Below, piece by piece: positions 51,256 through 61,607 of a DNA stretch of 64,000 bases. The notes below the pieces were generated by a model. That model was not told the DNA's origin and searched no databases. It saw nothing but the letters and a program-made list of their open reading frames with translations. Numbering within the stretch: the stretch's first letter is position 1; each line of letters begins with the position of its first letter. The stretch is taken from NCBI GenBank assembly GCA_963576735.1, contig OY755187.1:2480001-2544000 (forward strand), in the 5' to 3' direction. The position numbers were made by a program, and so were the translations under genes. Source of the DNA: Bedellia somnulentella. Its lineage: Eukaryota > Arthropoda > Insecta > Lepidoptera > Bedelliidae.

Positions 51256-51808
51256 ATGCAATGCAATTATGATGCAATACCACCCTTGTCATCAATACCC
51301 TCATTATCGTCAGTTCCACAATCACCTCCAGTAAGAATTTTCACACCTCCACCATTACATTCATTTTACGGAGAACGTAGAGAGAGGCCGACCAGACAGA
51401 TAGGTTTTATAAAATTCGTCCACTTATTGAAAATTTATGAGCGCAGTGTCTTTCTATTGGGGAAGATAAAGCATACAGCATAGATGAAATGGTAAAATGG
51501 AAAAAAGGCGGGCTCACGAAGACAGTACAATCCCAACAAACCTTGCTTGTGGGGATTTAAAAAATCTAGTGCTGGCTGGACAGTATACATTTTCCTGCTT
51601 TATGCTGCTTTCCTGCTATATAACGTGTAGGGCTATACTATTTGATACAGAGGAAGAAAGTCTTGGTGAAGGAAAGGAAAGAAACGCATTATTGACTTCT
51701 GACAAAGCTTTGCAAAAATTTCGATATGAAGTCTATGCAGGCCTTATAAAACATAATAGGCGAGTAACTACTGCTATAAAAGATTCTATCCCTGACAACA
51801 CAAAATAA
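51256..51808 (+). pseudogene. piggyBac-type transposase remnant
   Basis: Fragments in changing frames match the DDE_Tnp_1_7 fold: IRPLIENL, CLSIGEDKAYSIDEMV, GSRRQYNPNKP followed by WGFK, and later TEEESLGEGKE. Several frameshifts and stops are present, and the N-terminal and final Cys-rich parts are not seen. It would have cut and joined DNA at TTAA; now inactive. Confidence 0.7.
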
Positions 51809-51885
51809 CATAACACCTCTCGAGAGACCAACTGATTGTATTAGATATGACAATTACGATTTTTGGCCTGAACATATGCCGCAAT

Positions 51886-52125
51886 ACCAGAGTGCTGGCT
51901 TAGAATGTCACTAACCCTTTCTACCCACGGGTGTCGTAAACGGCGACCAAGGGAGTAGGGCTTTTGTAAGTGGCTTTTTGGCGATGCGGTTGGAGACCCA
52001 TCACGGACGATACCATCTTCTCCCCTATTAACTATCAAATGTGGCTGAGGAATCGAGGAAGGAAGCTCTAAAGCTCTGGCTACCCCTTTTTGGGATAATG
52101 GCCGTGAGTTTGTGTATGTACGAAT
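51886..52125 (+). repeat. SINE family A copy
   Basis: AGTGCTGGCTTAGAATGTCA to GGCCGTGAGTTTGTGTATG, inside the piggyBac-family element. Confidence 0.8.
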
Positions 52126-52689
52126 ATGTTATTACTATGTTTCCGTTTTCCCGACTAAAAAACTATAATTTTAAGATAAATCTAAACAAGATAAACCTAC
52201 TTTTTACAACATTTGATGAATAAAATTTTAAAACTTATTTGGACTCTTTATTGATTCTGTATACTATCCTATACATCTCCTTCGTCAAAGTGATTGCGGC
52301 TTAATGAGCAATGTATAGCATAATATACATGTGTTTTTTTTAATTTTACCCACTAGAGATTTTTTTTCATATTTTTTCCGACATCTATATTAAGTAAATA
52401 AAACAACTAAACAGTTTTTTTATTGCCTTAGCTACCTAAAAAGACCTGCCAAGTTAAGGGTTAAGAACACCCACGGGAAAAAAGGGGTAGTGTTATTCTA
52501 AGCCAACGCCACACAGCTTACACATAAATATCTCCTTGCAATAAACTTCTTTATTAGTAAGTGGAGTAGTCTAAATCCTTAAAGATTTATTTATGAAATT
52601 ATGTTTGCCTGCCTGTCTATCCAATCCACAGTAAATTATTCCTGAAACGGTTAAGACTACACAAATGAGAACTCTTAATTACATGAAAA

Positions 52690-52940
52690 CTTACATACAT
52701 ACATATACTCACGGCTATATTTCCCTAGAAGGGGTAGCCAGAGCTAAGAAATTATAAATTCCTCAGCCACTTTTGGAAGTTGAGTGGGGAAAAGATGGTA
52801 AAAAATAAAGGTTTTTGGTGATGGGTCTCCAACCGCATCGCCCAAAAATCCAATAAAAAGCCCCAATACCCTTAGTCGCCTCTTACGACACCCGTGGGTA
52901 GAAAGGGGTAGCGACATTCTAAGCCGGCACTACGCGGCAA
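52690..52940 (-). repeat. SINE family A copy
   Basis: ACATACATACATATACTCACGG to AAGCCGGCACTACGCGGC; full length. Confidence 0.85.
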
Positions 52941-53039
52941 AGTTATGAAAAGTACTATGAAACTAAGTTAGTACTATGAAAACTTAATCAGCAGAAATAG
53001 TATTTCTTAGTTATTTTAACTCATTTTAGATTTTGATAA

Positions 53040-53112
53040 CTTCCAGAAGTGGCTGGTTTTGAAGATCTGGCTACCCTTTTTAAGGATTTATAGCCGTAAG
53101 TATATGTATGTC
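53040..53112 (+). repeat. SINE family A 3' fragment
   Basis: ACTTCCAGAAGTGGCTGG to GCCGTAAGTATATGTATG. Confidence 0.65.
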
Positions 53113-53224
53113 AAAATTTGATAATGTGATTGGAAAAGAAAATCGTTTATCTTTTCCCTTATTATCTTCTAAAGCTGCTGCGGAATGTTCAATTCCAGAG
53201 TTTTGACAGCCCTTTCTTGGGATT

Positions 53225-53386
53225 ATAACCGTGATGGAGACCCATAATCACAGTCACCAACAACATTTATTTCACCATCTTTTCCCCACGCAAATTCCAA
53301 AAGTGGCTGAGGTATTTGTAATTCCTCAGCTCTGGCTACCCCTTTTAGTCATTTATAGCTGTGAGTTTATGTATGTATGTATGTAT
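53225..53386 (+). repeat. SINE family A 3' part
   Basis: GATGGAGACCCATAATCACA to GCTGTGAGTTTATGTATGTA. Confidence 0.75.
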
Positions 53387-53410
53387 AACCGTGAATATAA
53401 GAATGCTTAT

Positions 53411-53696
53411 GTACATACATACATACTTACGGCCATAAAACCCAAGAAGGGGTAGCCGGAGCTTAAGAGCTAGAAACTCCTCAGCCACATTCGGAAGTTG
53501 ATAAGGGACAAGATGGTACAAATAAAATATCGTTGGTGATGGATCCTCAACCGCATCGCCCAAAAACCATTTAAAAAATTCTCATACCACCACCCATAGA
53601 GGTATAATAGTAGGTATACCTCTATGCCACCACCTCTTACGACACCCGTGGGAAGAAAGGTGTAGTGAAATTCTAAGCCGGCACTACACACCTATA
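53411..53696 (-). repeat. SINE family A copy with a small inverted duplication
   Basis: GTACATACATACATACTTACGG to CCGGCACTACAC. At 53584-53632 a palindromic insertion around AGAGGTATAATAGTAGGTAT separates two CCACCACC blocks. Confidence 0.8.
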
Positions 53697-53871
53697 TAAG
53701 TAAAAAAAATGACTTAATTAAGGAAATAAAAAAATATGATTTGTTTCGTTACTTTGAAAACCTAAATTGTTTTTTACCTTCATAGCTTAGTGGGAACAAA
53801 TTAAATTCAAATGTATTTATTGTAATTTACATTCTGGGATTAAGTGATAATGAGGTGATTAGTTACAAATA

Positions 53872-54117
53872 GTGCTGTGTAGTGTCGGCTTAGAATAGCA
53901 GTACCCCATTTCTTCCGGTGGGTGTACGTAAGAGGCGACTAACGGTATTGGGGCTTTTAAGGGATTTTTGGGCGATGCGGTTGGAGACCCATCACCAACA
54001 ACCTTTATTTCACCATCTTTTCCCCATGCAGCTTCCAAAAGTGGCTGAGGAATTTCAAATTCCTTAGCTTTGGTTACCCCTTCTAGGGATTTATAACCGT
54101 GAGTATATGTATGTATG
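53872..54117 (+). repeat. SINE family A copy, full length
   Basis: GTGCTGTGTAGTGTCGGCTT to GTGAGTATATGTATGTATG. One of the best-preserved copies. Confidence 0.9.
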
Positions 54118-54382
54118 TAGTTACAAATGTGACACCCAATCAAACATCACTGACATTACCAGTATTCAAGCTTCAGTATCACAAAATGTCAGCCATTTAT
54201 AGCGTTAAGAGCAATAATTTTGAAACACAGTTTGGCCATGGATTACAAATATTATCCGGTCGTAGGCTTGCTTTCAGTGTTCTGTAAATACATTGCCCAA
54301 TGGAGGATGAGCTTTTGAAATAGTACAACAGCAAAATTTACTAAAGATACATAGTTTAAAGTATTTATATGACGTAATTACA

Positions 54383-54500
54383 TACGTATATACTCACGGC
54401 TGTAATTCCTGAAATCGGTAGCCAGAGCTTCAGAACTATAATTCTTTAGATACTTTAGAAGCAGAGTAAGGAAACCACTGGCTTGAATGTATGTATGCAT
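54383..54500 (-). repeat. SINE family A 3' fragment, diverged
   Basis: ATATACTCACGGCTGTAATT and GGTAGCCAGAGCTTCAG. Confidence 0.55.
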
Positions 54501-54709
54501 GTTTGCAATAGGCTCCATTGCCTGACAAACATTTCAAAGTTCTAACGCCCGTAATAACCTTAGAAAAGTGTTGGGTTAGTGCTAATCTTGGTCGCCACTG
54601 CATAGCACAACAAATAAAATATATAAATTCAACAACTTAAAAACTAATAATTTCCAAAGCTAGCACTTTTACTGGTAAACAAAGCAAAGAGGTCGGCTAT
54701 AGACTCCAT

Positions 54710-55833
54710 TTGGGCTATTTTTTCTTTTTGTGTACTCGTCTAATTTCCATGTCCCCCAGGTTTGAAGCGGTTTTACCCCAACTATTCGTAAGACAATCAT
54801 ATTTAATTTTGAATTTTATCATTGTATTAACTAATAAACAATAATTTTACATGCTTTCGATACTGAAATATTTAATATTATAGGTTTTATTCGATAATTA
54901 TTGAAAGAAAATTACGTTATTTACTATGTCCCCCGCGGAATCGTGGAACTTCAACACCAAATAAATCTATGAATTTCTATGAAAAGTACATTCGAATTTC
55001 ATTTACCTTTATGAAAAATATTGATGATATCCAGCTTTTTATTAAAAATACCATTAATTTTCGGTTTTGACTATCAAAATAACAGTTTAAATCAAAATCC
55101 AGAATTTGGTACAAGAGGAATTCCTATTCCGAAACCATGAGTTTATTAGACGGTAAAGATTTTTTTCTTTTGTTTTACAGTTTTATTGCATTCTGACTCT
55201 ACAGTACTGTTCATGTTATTTTTTGGTAATTTTATTGTTTTCTATGACGTTTAGTTTGCGAAAAATTGCATTGAGTGTGGCTGTGTGAAGTGGTCATTTT
55301 TTTTGGTCCGGTGTTGTTACCAAGTTTTTAAGGTAAAGTGCAATTTTAACCAATTACCTTAGTTATAAGTACTTTATTTAACTAATTGTGATCTCAATAA
55401 AATTATTTACTCGTCATTTATCATTGTAAGTCATCACAAAAAGCTATTTTCAAAATGAATTTTGGTATTCCGAAACTTCCTTTCCAAAACCGTTAACATG
55501 GTAACGTACGAGTATTAGGGGAATGCTCTTGGTTTCGGAATGGACAGCATAAAGCTTGTTTTAAACTGTTGCTTTTTAAAGTAGTAATTTTAATTCAAAA
55601 TGAGTTTCAGTCAAAATTTGGCTATTATGATTATTAATTCTATAAATGGTTACAGAATGGAAATAAATTACACTCCATGATACATAGAAATCATTTTATT
55701 TCGAGAAATATTCATAATATTTTTGATTTTGTACTATTTTAAGATACTTTAATGTATAATAACTCAGTAAAAGTAAAAAAAACTCATATTCCCGTACTTT
55801 TTTGAAAAATCATCATTTTGGATGGTGGTACAC
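54710..55833 (-). mobile_element. Partner copy of the 37.45-39.19 kb element, inverted
   Basis: GTGTACTCGTCTAATTTCCA through TTTTGGATGGTGGTA is the complement of the copy at 37451-39190 without the SINE A and without the extra hairpin. Shorter by internal deletions. Confidence 0.7.
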
Positions 55834-55859
55834 CTAAAAATAAATTGGCCCATTTTACA

Positions 55860-56065
55860 AAGCTTCTCTGGTAGCAGAGCCATCTACATTTTTATTGACG
55901 AACTTTATTCGTGTTTAGTAACTTTACTTCGAAACATTGTTTTACAAACAACACATACGTGTACTTTACAAAAGTTGACAGTTATTTACATAGATGGCGC
56001 TAAAAATAATTTACGAAAAGGTGATTTATTTAATCGTAAAACATTACATAAATTATTTAGTAAAA
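55860..56065 (+). repeat. Repeat segment shared with 37.26 kb and 39.21 kb
   Basis: GTAGCAGAGCCATCTAC through AATCGTAAAACATTACATAA is unbroken here. At 37-39 kb the same sequence is split by the 37451-39190 element. Confidence 0.65.
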
Positions 56066-56269
56066 TGTAGAATAGTATGAGTGGAATATTTCATTCAGCT
56101 CAGGTCATTTACAATTGGGATAGATAGGCAGAGACTATGTCACGCCACTTTGTTCCATGCAGGCACACCTCTGTACTTCTTCACTTACTCTTATTATTAT
56201 TAACTCTCCGGATGCCTGCCATTCTAAGCAGTGTTGAATATTTACGTTACTTCTAACATAGCCTTATTT

Positions 56270-57000
56270 TCGATAGGATTGGTTGCTGCTAGCCCTGTGG
56301 TCTGTGCGGCTTCACTTTATGTGTGCCGGCCAGCTGTGGGCCGCCCTGGCGGGGCAAAGGAGTGTCCCTTTTTTTTTTCTTTTTTTTTTTCGTTTGGAAA
56401 TCCTCATGGATCCGACGTCACCCGGCGGGGTGACGAAGGTATGTCGGACTCTTACCGACTAAAACCCCACGGTGGCCACCTATGGTACACATGTGTGGAG
56501 TCCGTGGCGACTTTACCATAGGTAATATCCACAGCCTCCACGCACCTGCTGCAAAAAGCAGCCCATCTCGGGGGAGTTAAAGTCCCCCACTCCTCTTTGT
56601 GCTTCCTCAGCACCGCAGGCGTTTGGGCCACAAGTTCCAAACGCCCACCCCCTCGAGGTTCTCCTTGCGGAGTAGCAGACTGCAACCCGCCGGTCGCAGC
56701 CCACCACCTCACGGATTTTTAAACGAGGTTTTATCCTCGGATTTTTGCGGAAGGTTTACTCCTCTTCCAATTTTTTATAGAGGTTTACTCCTCGCGGTCA
56801 AGCCTACGCCGCGGCAAGACCTTCGGCCCTGGAAGTGCGAGACTGCCAGGGTTACGAGTTCCTTTGATTTTTTAAGTCCCTTGGTGCATTGGCTTCACCC
56901 CGGGTGACCAGCCCGGGGCTACTGAGCCCCCACGCCACTACAAGGCTGCACCGTGTGGGGGAAAGGAGTGTACCTAAGGTAAATCGGATAGTCTAACATA
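56270..57000 (-). repeat. Jockey LINE 3' UTR copies, minus strand
   Basis: The complement starts TTACCTTAGGTACACTCCTTT and reaches GGGGTTTTAGTCGGTAAGAG and GATCCATGAGGATTTCC plus an A-rich tail (56370-56390 complement), matching 42725-42930. Between lies ~480 bp of GC-rich sequence not found in the 42.7-kb copy. A second truncated piece follows at about 56280-56370 (CCGCCAGGGCGG). Confidence 0.65.
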
Positions 57001-57197
57001 ACCGTCCAAGTTGGCTTTTTACTTTTTACAAATATATTCAGATAAAACGGCTTTTTGTACTTACTGTAATGCGTCTTAAATTGTTTTCCACAGATTTATC
57101 GATTACAAACAATTTTTCGCAGTACCATGGGGACCTCTCGTTCTTCATTTATCTTAATTCATTAATATTCCCTAAAAATTTGTATCAATTGTTTCGT

Positions 57198-57251
57198 GTA
57201 GTGCCGGCTTAGAATGTCACTACCCCTTTCTACCCACGGGTGTCGTAAGAG
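57198..57251 (+). repeat. SINE family A 5' fragment interrupted by an inverted-repeat element
   Basis: CGTGTAGTGCCGGCTTAGAA to GGGTGTCGTAAGAG, then the element at 57252 begins. The remainder of the SINE is not found after it. Confidence 0.7.
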
Positions 57252-58120
57252 TTTGCAAAAAACCTAGGGATTTTGCAAAAATCCGAATAATTAGACAACG
57301 GTTATAATATTTTCTAATCTTACTAGGATTTTTGCAAAAAAACTAGTTGGTTTAGTATGACTCCGAAACGAAATGTCAGTTTTTATGAATACTGTACACT
57401 GATTGGTCGATTGCAGTTCCCTCATCAACACGTCATCTCTGATTGGTTGTTAATTAAGACGTACTTACTTCATTGTCCCTACCTACATTTAATTTGATTG
57501 TTATTTTAAATTTTAGTTACAAAAAGTTCCTAAGCATAAAAATAGTATTGTCGTTTCCCTTTATAACTCTAGCTATAATACCTCAATACTACAATTTAAA
57601 ACGTACTTACTTTATTGTTCCTACCTATATTGAAAACGTCCGTGGCCGAGTGGATAGGTGACTAGCTTTTCGGTCTGGAGGTTGCGGGTTTGATCCCCGC
57701 TGAGAGCAACATTTATGTGATAAGCATATGTATATATTATATTAAATATATCGCTGAGTTACTATCCCATAAAACAAGTGTTACTTAGTTTGGGGTAACT
57801 TGATCTGTGTATAATATGTCCGAACGTGATTGTATTTTACTCCAACAAAAGAGTAAAAAAAATATATTTAATTCCTAGTATCAAATAAGTATTGTCATTT
57901 CTTACCCTTTATAACTCTAGCTATAAAATCTCAATACCACAATGACGAACCAATCAGAATAAGTGTAGGCGAGCAATCAGAAATCAGCCAATCAGCATTA
58001 AAGAAGTACAATCTTACTAAACCAACTAGTTTTTTTGCAAAAAACCTAGTAAGATTAGAAAAAATTCTAACCGTTGTCTAATTATCCGGATTTTTGCAAA
58101 ATCCCTAGGTTTTTTGCAAA
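57252..58120. mobile_element. 0.87-kb element with ~111-bp TIRs
   Basis: The arms 57252-57362 and 58010-58120 are near-perfect complements beginning TTTGCAAAAAACCTAGGGAT. TTTTGCAAAA motifs recur within each arm. The centre holds a direct duplication (CTTTATAACTCTAGCTATAA at about 57557 and 57907) with a SINE C between. No transposase; no clear target duplication. Confidence 0.75.
57634..57835 (+). repeat. tRNA-derived SINE family C copy
   Basis: The A box region CCGTGGCCGAGTGGATAGG and the B box in GAGGTTGCGGGTTTGATCCC are well preserved. The tail region is TTAGTTTGGGGTAACTTGAT. Confidence 0.75.
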
Positions 58121-58344
58121 AAACCTAAACATCAAATCATCCTACGACATCCATACCATTCGGTCATAGGCTTGCTTCCATTGCTATATGAATACATCGC
58201 CCAATTGAAGTAGAGTGTTTTGAAAACCTAGTGCCAAGAAATTTCGTGATGTTCAGTGGAACTTATACTTTCGTCACTTCTTGGCTAGTATTTTTGTTAG
58301 TGGTCTTTATCAGCTTCCTTTATTTTAACAATTGTAGTCAAAAT

Positions 58345-58598
58345 ATACTATACATACATACATATACTCCCGGCTATAAATCCCTAAAAGGGGTAGCCAG
58401 AGCTGAGAAATTATAAATTCCTCAGCCACTTTTGGAAGTTGAGTGGGGAAAAGATGGTAAAATAAAGGTTGTTGGTGATAGGTCTCCAACCGCATCGCGC
58501 AAAAATCCCTTAAAAGCCCCAAGTCCGTTAGTCGCCTCTTACGTACACCCACCGGAAGAAATGGGGTAGTGCTATTCTAAGCCGACACTACACGGCTA
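58345..58598 (-). repeat. SINE family A copy, full length
   Basis: ACATACATACATATACTCCCGG to TAAGCCGACACTACACGGC. Confidence 0.9.
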
Positions 58599-58734
58599 GT
58601 TATTCACTGATGTAATGCTCAAATCTGTAACGTTATATTACAAGCGAATGCTCCGTCTTTACGTATTTAGAAAGTGTATCTTGAAAAAGAATAACAAGAA
58701 ATTTTATTGTAGAGACAAAGTTAAAAAAAATTAT

Positions 58735-58860
58735 GACATACATATACTGGCTGGCTGGCTGGCTGTAAATCCCTAAAAGGGGTAGCCAGAGCTTCAGAAT
58801 TCTTAAGCTACTTTGGAAGTAGAGTGAAAAAAGGTGATATAGGAATTAATGGCGTGAGTA
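58735..58860 (-). repeat. SINE family A fragment with (TGGC)n
   Basis: ACATATACTGGCTGGCTGGCTGG then CCCTAAAAGGGGTAGCCAGAG. Confidence 0.55.
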
Positions 58861-58879
58861 TAAAATATAAATTTATAAT

Positions 58880-59560
58880 ATACTAGCTTTTTGCGCGCGA
58901 CTTCGTCCGCGTGGACTTAATTTTTTGTATCCCGTTTACATTCAAAATACCGAAACACTATCTCAACTTCTGTTTTTTATATTTAAATTCCCGCGGGCGT
59001 TGTAAAGGATATAAAGGACATTGAGGCTTTTCAAGTGATTGTTGGGCGATGCAGTTGGTGACCCATCACTAATAACCTTTATTTAACTACCTTTTCCCTA
59101 GTCTATTCCCAAAACTGGATGAAGAATTACTTTCTCTGAAGCAGTGGCTACCCTTTTATGGAATTTATGGACGTTAATATATACTCATGAATAATTGATA
59201 GACGAATTTCATAAATTCAATCGCACCAAGTTTTATGTTTCTGATACAAAAATGTCAAAAATCTCTATATTAACTTTCATTTGCTCTATCAACCTCTTAG
59301 GGGTTGAGTTCCAAAAAAACCCTTTTTAATTTTTCATAAGAATCATGAACCAAACCATTTTGTACCAAGTTTCTATGTTCAAAATGAGAATATCTTAGTG
59401 AGTACAAATACAAATTCGAATAGTAGTTTGGCAATCCGGTGCTGCCGCCACTGACCGCTGGGGATAGCGGGAGAGCTTGCAGCGATTGCTCGGGAAGATG
59501 GGGATGATTAGTGGTGGATCTCCATACAAAATAATCGCGGAAGTGAAGGGATAGTGCTTG
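58880..59560. repeat. Unclassified repeats with a diverged SINE A
   Basis: CTAGCTTTTTGCGCGCGACTTCG is a common lepidopteran repeat landmark. A diverged plus-strand SINE A spans about 59035-59185. The rest to 59560 has no clear identity. Confidence 0.45.
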
Positions 59561-59881
59561 CTATTATAATATATACATTGCTATTCAAAGCTAACAAAAC
59601 AAAAAAAAAATACAAAATGCTTGAATCACCTGAGATACGAATCCGGAACGATTGATTCATAATAGTTCTAGTTAAATATGCGGTGGTGGCAAATTTACTT
59701 TCCGCCCATACCTTCGCCCGCTTGGAATTCGGTTATATTGCGGTATAAAGTATAAAATTTCTCATTTCCACAGAAAATTCTGAGAAGAGCGATGTATCGC
59801 TGGATATGCTCAGTTGTTAAACCAAAACTGAATAGTGCACTATATTAAATGTTTTCCCTTGTGGAGTTAAAACATGCAGAT

Positions 59882-60411
59882 TATGGACACTGAAAAACAA
59901 TGCTTTTATAAGTGTACTCCAGCAACCCTTAGAGTTTGGCCTTGTGCTCTATTAATGGTCATTGCAAATGGTCATTGCAAATGAAACCCTTATAGGAAAT
60001 TTAAGTCTTTTAAATTGAAATGGGAGGTCTTTTGGAATAATCGAAATCCGAGGTATGAGTACACTTTCACCCTTGGCTGCGCCAGTTAAAATAGTGGCTG
60101 TAATAATGTTCCGCCCAAGCTGAGTGACACGCAGCCTGGTACCATTACACAGTCTAGGGGCATCGAGATTGCGCATGAGCATCACCGGAACACCTACTTT
60201 TAGTTTTATTTTATTAGATGGCACCCCAGATAGATCCAAAGAATTTAAGAACTCCACAGGACATGACGTACTATGTTCTGTTTCTATCACTGTGTCTACA
60301 GATAATTATTTAGTATTTTCTCCCATAACTTCATCATTCAAAATATTTTCATTTATTTTAGTGACCGTTTCATTTTTTGGTGCTAATATTGCGCGTTCGC
60401 ACAGCACCTAG
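59882..60411 (-). pseudogene. Helitron helicase (Pif1-like) C-terminal remnant
   Basis: Minus-strand frame: CERAILAPKNETV, then KINENILNDEV, a stop, PVEFLNSLDLSG, KLKVGVPVMLMRNLDAPRLC, NGTRLRVTQLG, LPFQFKRLKFP and FAMTI, then after a shift MTINRAQGQTLRVAGVHL and CFS. This is the end of the Rep-helicase protein of Helitrons, which unwinds DNA during rolling-circle transposition. The shift comes from a direct 13-bp duplication of ATGGTCATTGCAA at about 59956-59981. One in-frame stop and a second stop after AGVHL confirm decay. No Rep domain is present. Confidence 0.8.
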
Positions 60412-61022
60412 AAAAAAGCACTAAACTAACTGTTATATAACTACTGCCTAAAACCTAAAATCTATAACAAACACAGTTCAATCTAAAATATTAGGAACCA
60501 AAAAATATACCAAACTAAACTATAAAAATCTATACGACGAACAAAGTGCACTGAACTAACCTATCTAACTATTATTCAGCCTACTGCGAAAAACCTAAAA
60601 TCTAAAAACTAAACAGAAAAATTAAATATTATTATTTTTTATTTAAAAAAGAACCGCCTTCAAAAATCCAACTGAAAAGTATAAAATAATTTTTATTTAT
60701 TTTATTATGTACTGTACAACTCTATTCAACTTCTTCTTTTTGAAGTCGGTGCCAAATCAATTTTCATGACAAAGAAGAACGAATATTAGTGGCCCGCCCA
60801 AGTTGAGTGAGTTCTCCACCCCATCAGCGTATGTCATCCTTATAAACCTTCCATTTTAATCAATTAATAAAAAAAATCGCATTAAAATTCATTTCGTTGT
60901 TTTACAGATTAAAGTATACATAAGTATGTCCGTATATCCCAGACAGGGAGAGAGAAAGCGACTTTGTTTTATACTATGTAGTGATTTAGATTCTCGATCG
61001 TCTTTTTACAAAGTGTTAGAAG
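60412..61022 (+). repeat. Helitron-associated repeat, copy of 25.2-26.2 kb
   Basis: Contains GAACCGCCTTCAAAAATCC, TTTTTGAAGTCGGTGCCAA and GGGAGAGAGAAAGCGACTTT. It ends at AAGTGTTAGAAGT, where the LINE to the right begins. Confidence 0.7.
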
Positions 61023-61397
61023 TATTAAAGTAAAAAAAAAGTAAAAATGTTTTATTCAAATAAAGTTCCAGTAACAATATTTAAAGATATGTATCACATT
61101 CACATAACAAAAGTATGGTTTATTTGTTACAAGTTACAATAGTTTTGAGTTCTACCCCCCGAACTAGTGAAAACACTGTATTACGGCAAGGTAGGCGCTC
61201 ATCGCTACTCGGGCTCGCGCTATTCAATAGAATATGATTTATTGCCCTTTACAGACTGTGACAACAATATACAGTATATGCACGATTTTAAGATAAAACA
61301 ATAAATCTAATAACATACCATTTTGAATATGATTTTTTTATATATGTGCATATTACAACTTTGTCAAACATGGATATATTAATTAAGATACTTATAT

Positions 61398-61520
61398 ATA
61401 TTTAAATACACTTAAATACATATATATATATATATTCATCAATAAACATACAAAAGTAAAGTACATATAAACCACATACACACACATATATATACATACA
61501 CACATATACATATATATACC
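61398..61520. repeat. (TA)n/(CATA)n microsatellite in the LINE 3' UTR
   Basis: TATATATATATATATTCATC and CACACACATATATATACATAC runs. Confidence 0.85.
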
Positions 61521-61607
61521 TAGCCTATGCATACATATAGCAGAAACAACAACACAGGCAGTCTTTAGATAATCTTATGGATAATGTAATTTACTTTTGA
61601 TTTTTCA

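Larger units (their letters stand above)
50589..52460 (+). mobile_element. piggyBac-family element with TTAA target duplication
   Basis: TTAA at 50585-50588 and 52461-52464. Terminal sequences CCCTTAA...TTAAGGG are inverted repeats. Subterminal TATACTATACAT-type motifs occur at both sides. The centre carries a decayed transposase, and two SINE A copies have inserted at 51031 and 51886. Confidence 0.8.
50552..52520 (-). repeat. SINE family A copy split by the piggyBac-family element
   Basis: The left part, 50552-50584 (AAGCCCGAATACCC), and the right part, 52465-52520 (GAACACCCACGGGAAAAAAG to ACACAGC), are two halves of one minus-strand SINE A. Confidence 0.75.

Noticed and set aside
61398..61520. 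Centromere- or telomere-like repeat
   Set aside because: The run is a short TA/CATA microsatellite within a LINE 3' UTR.
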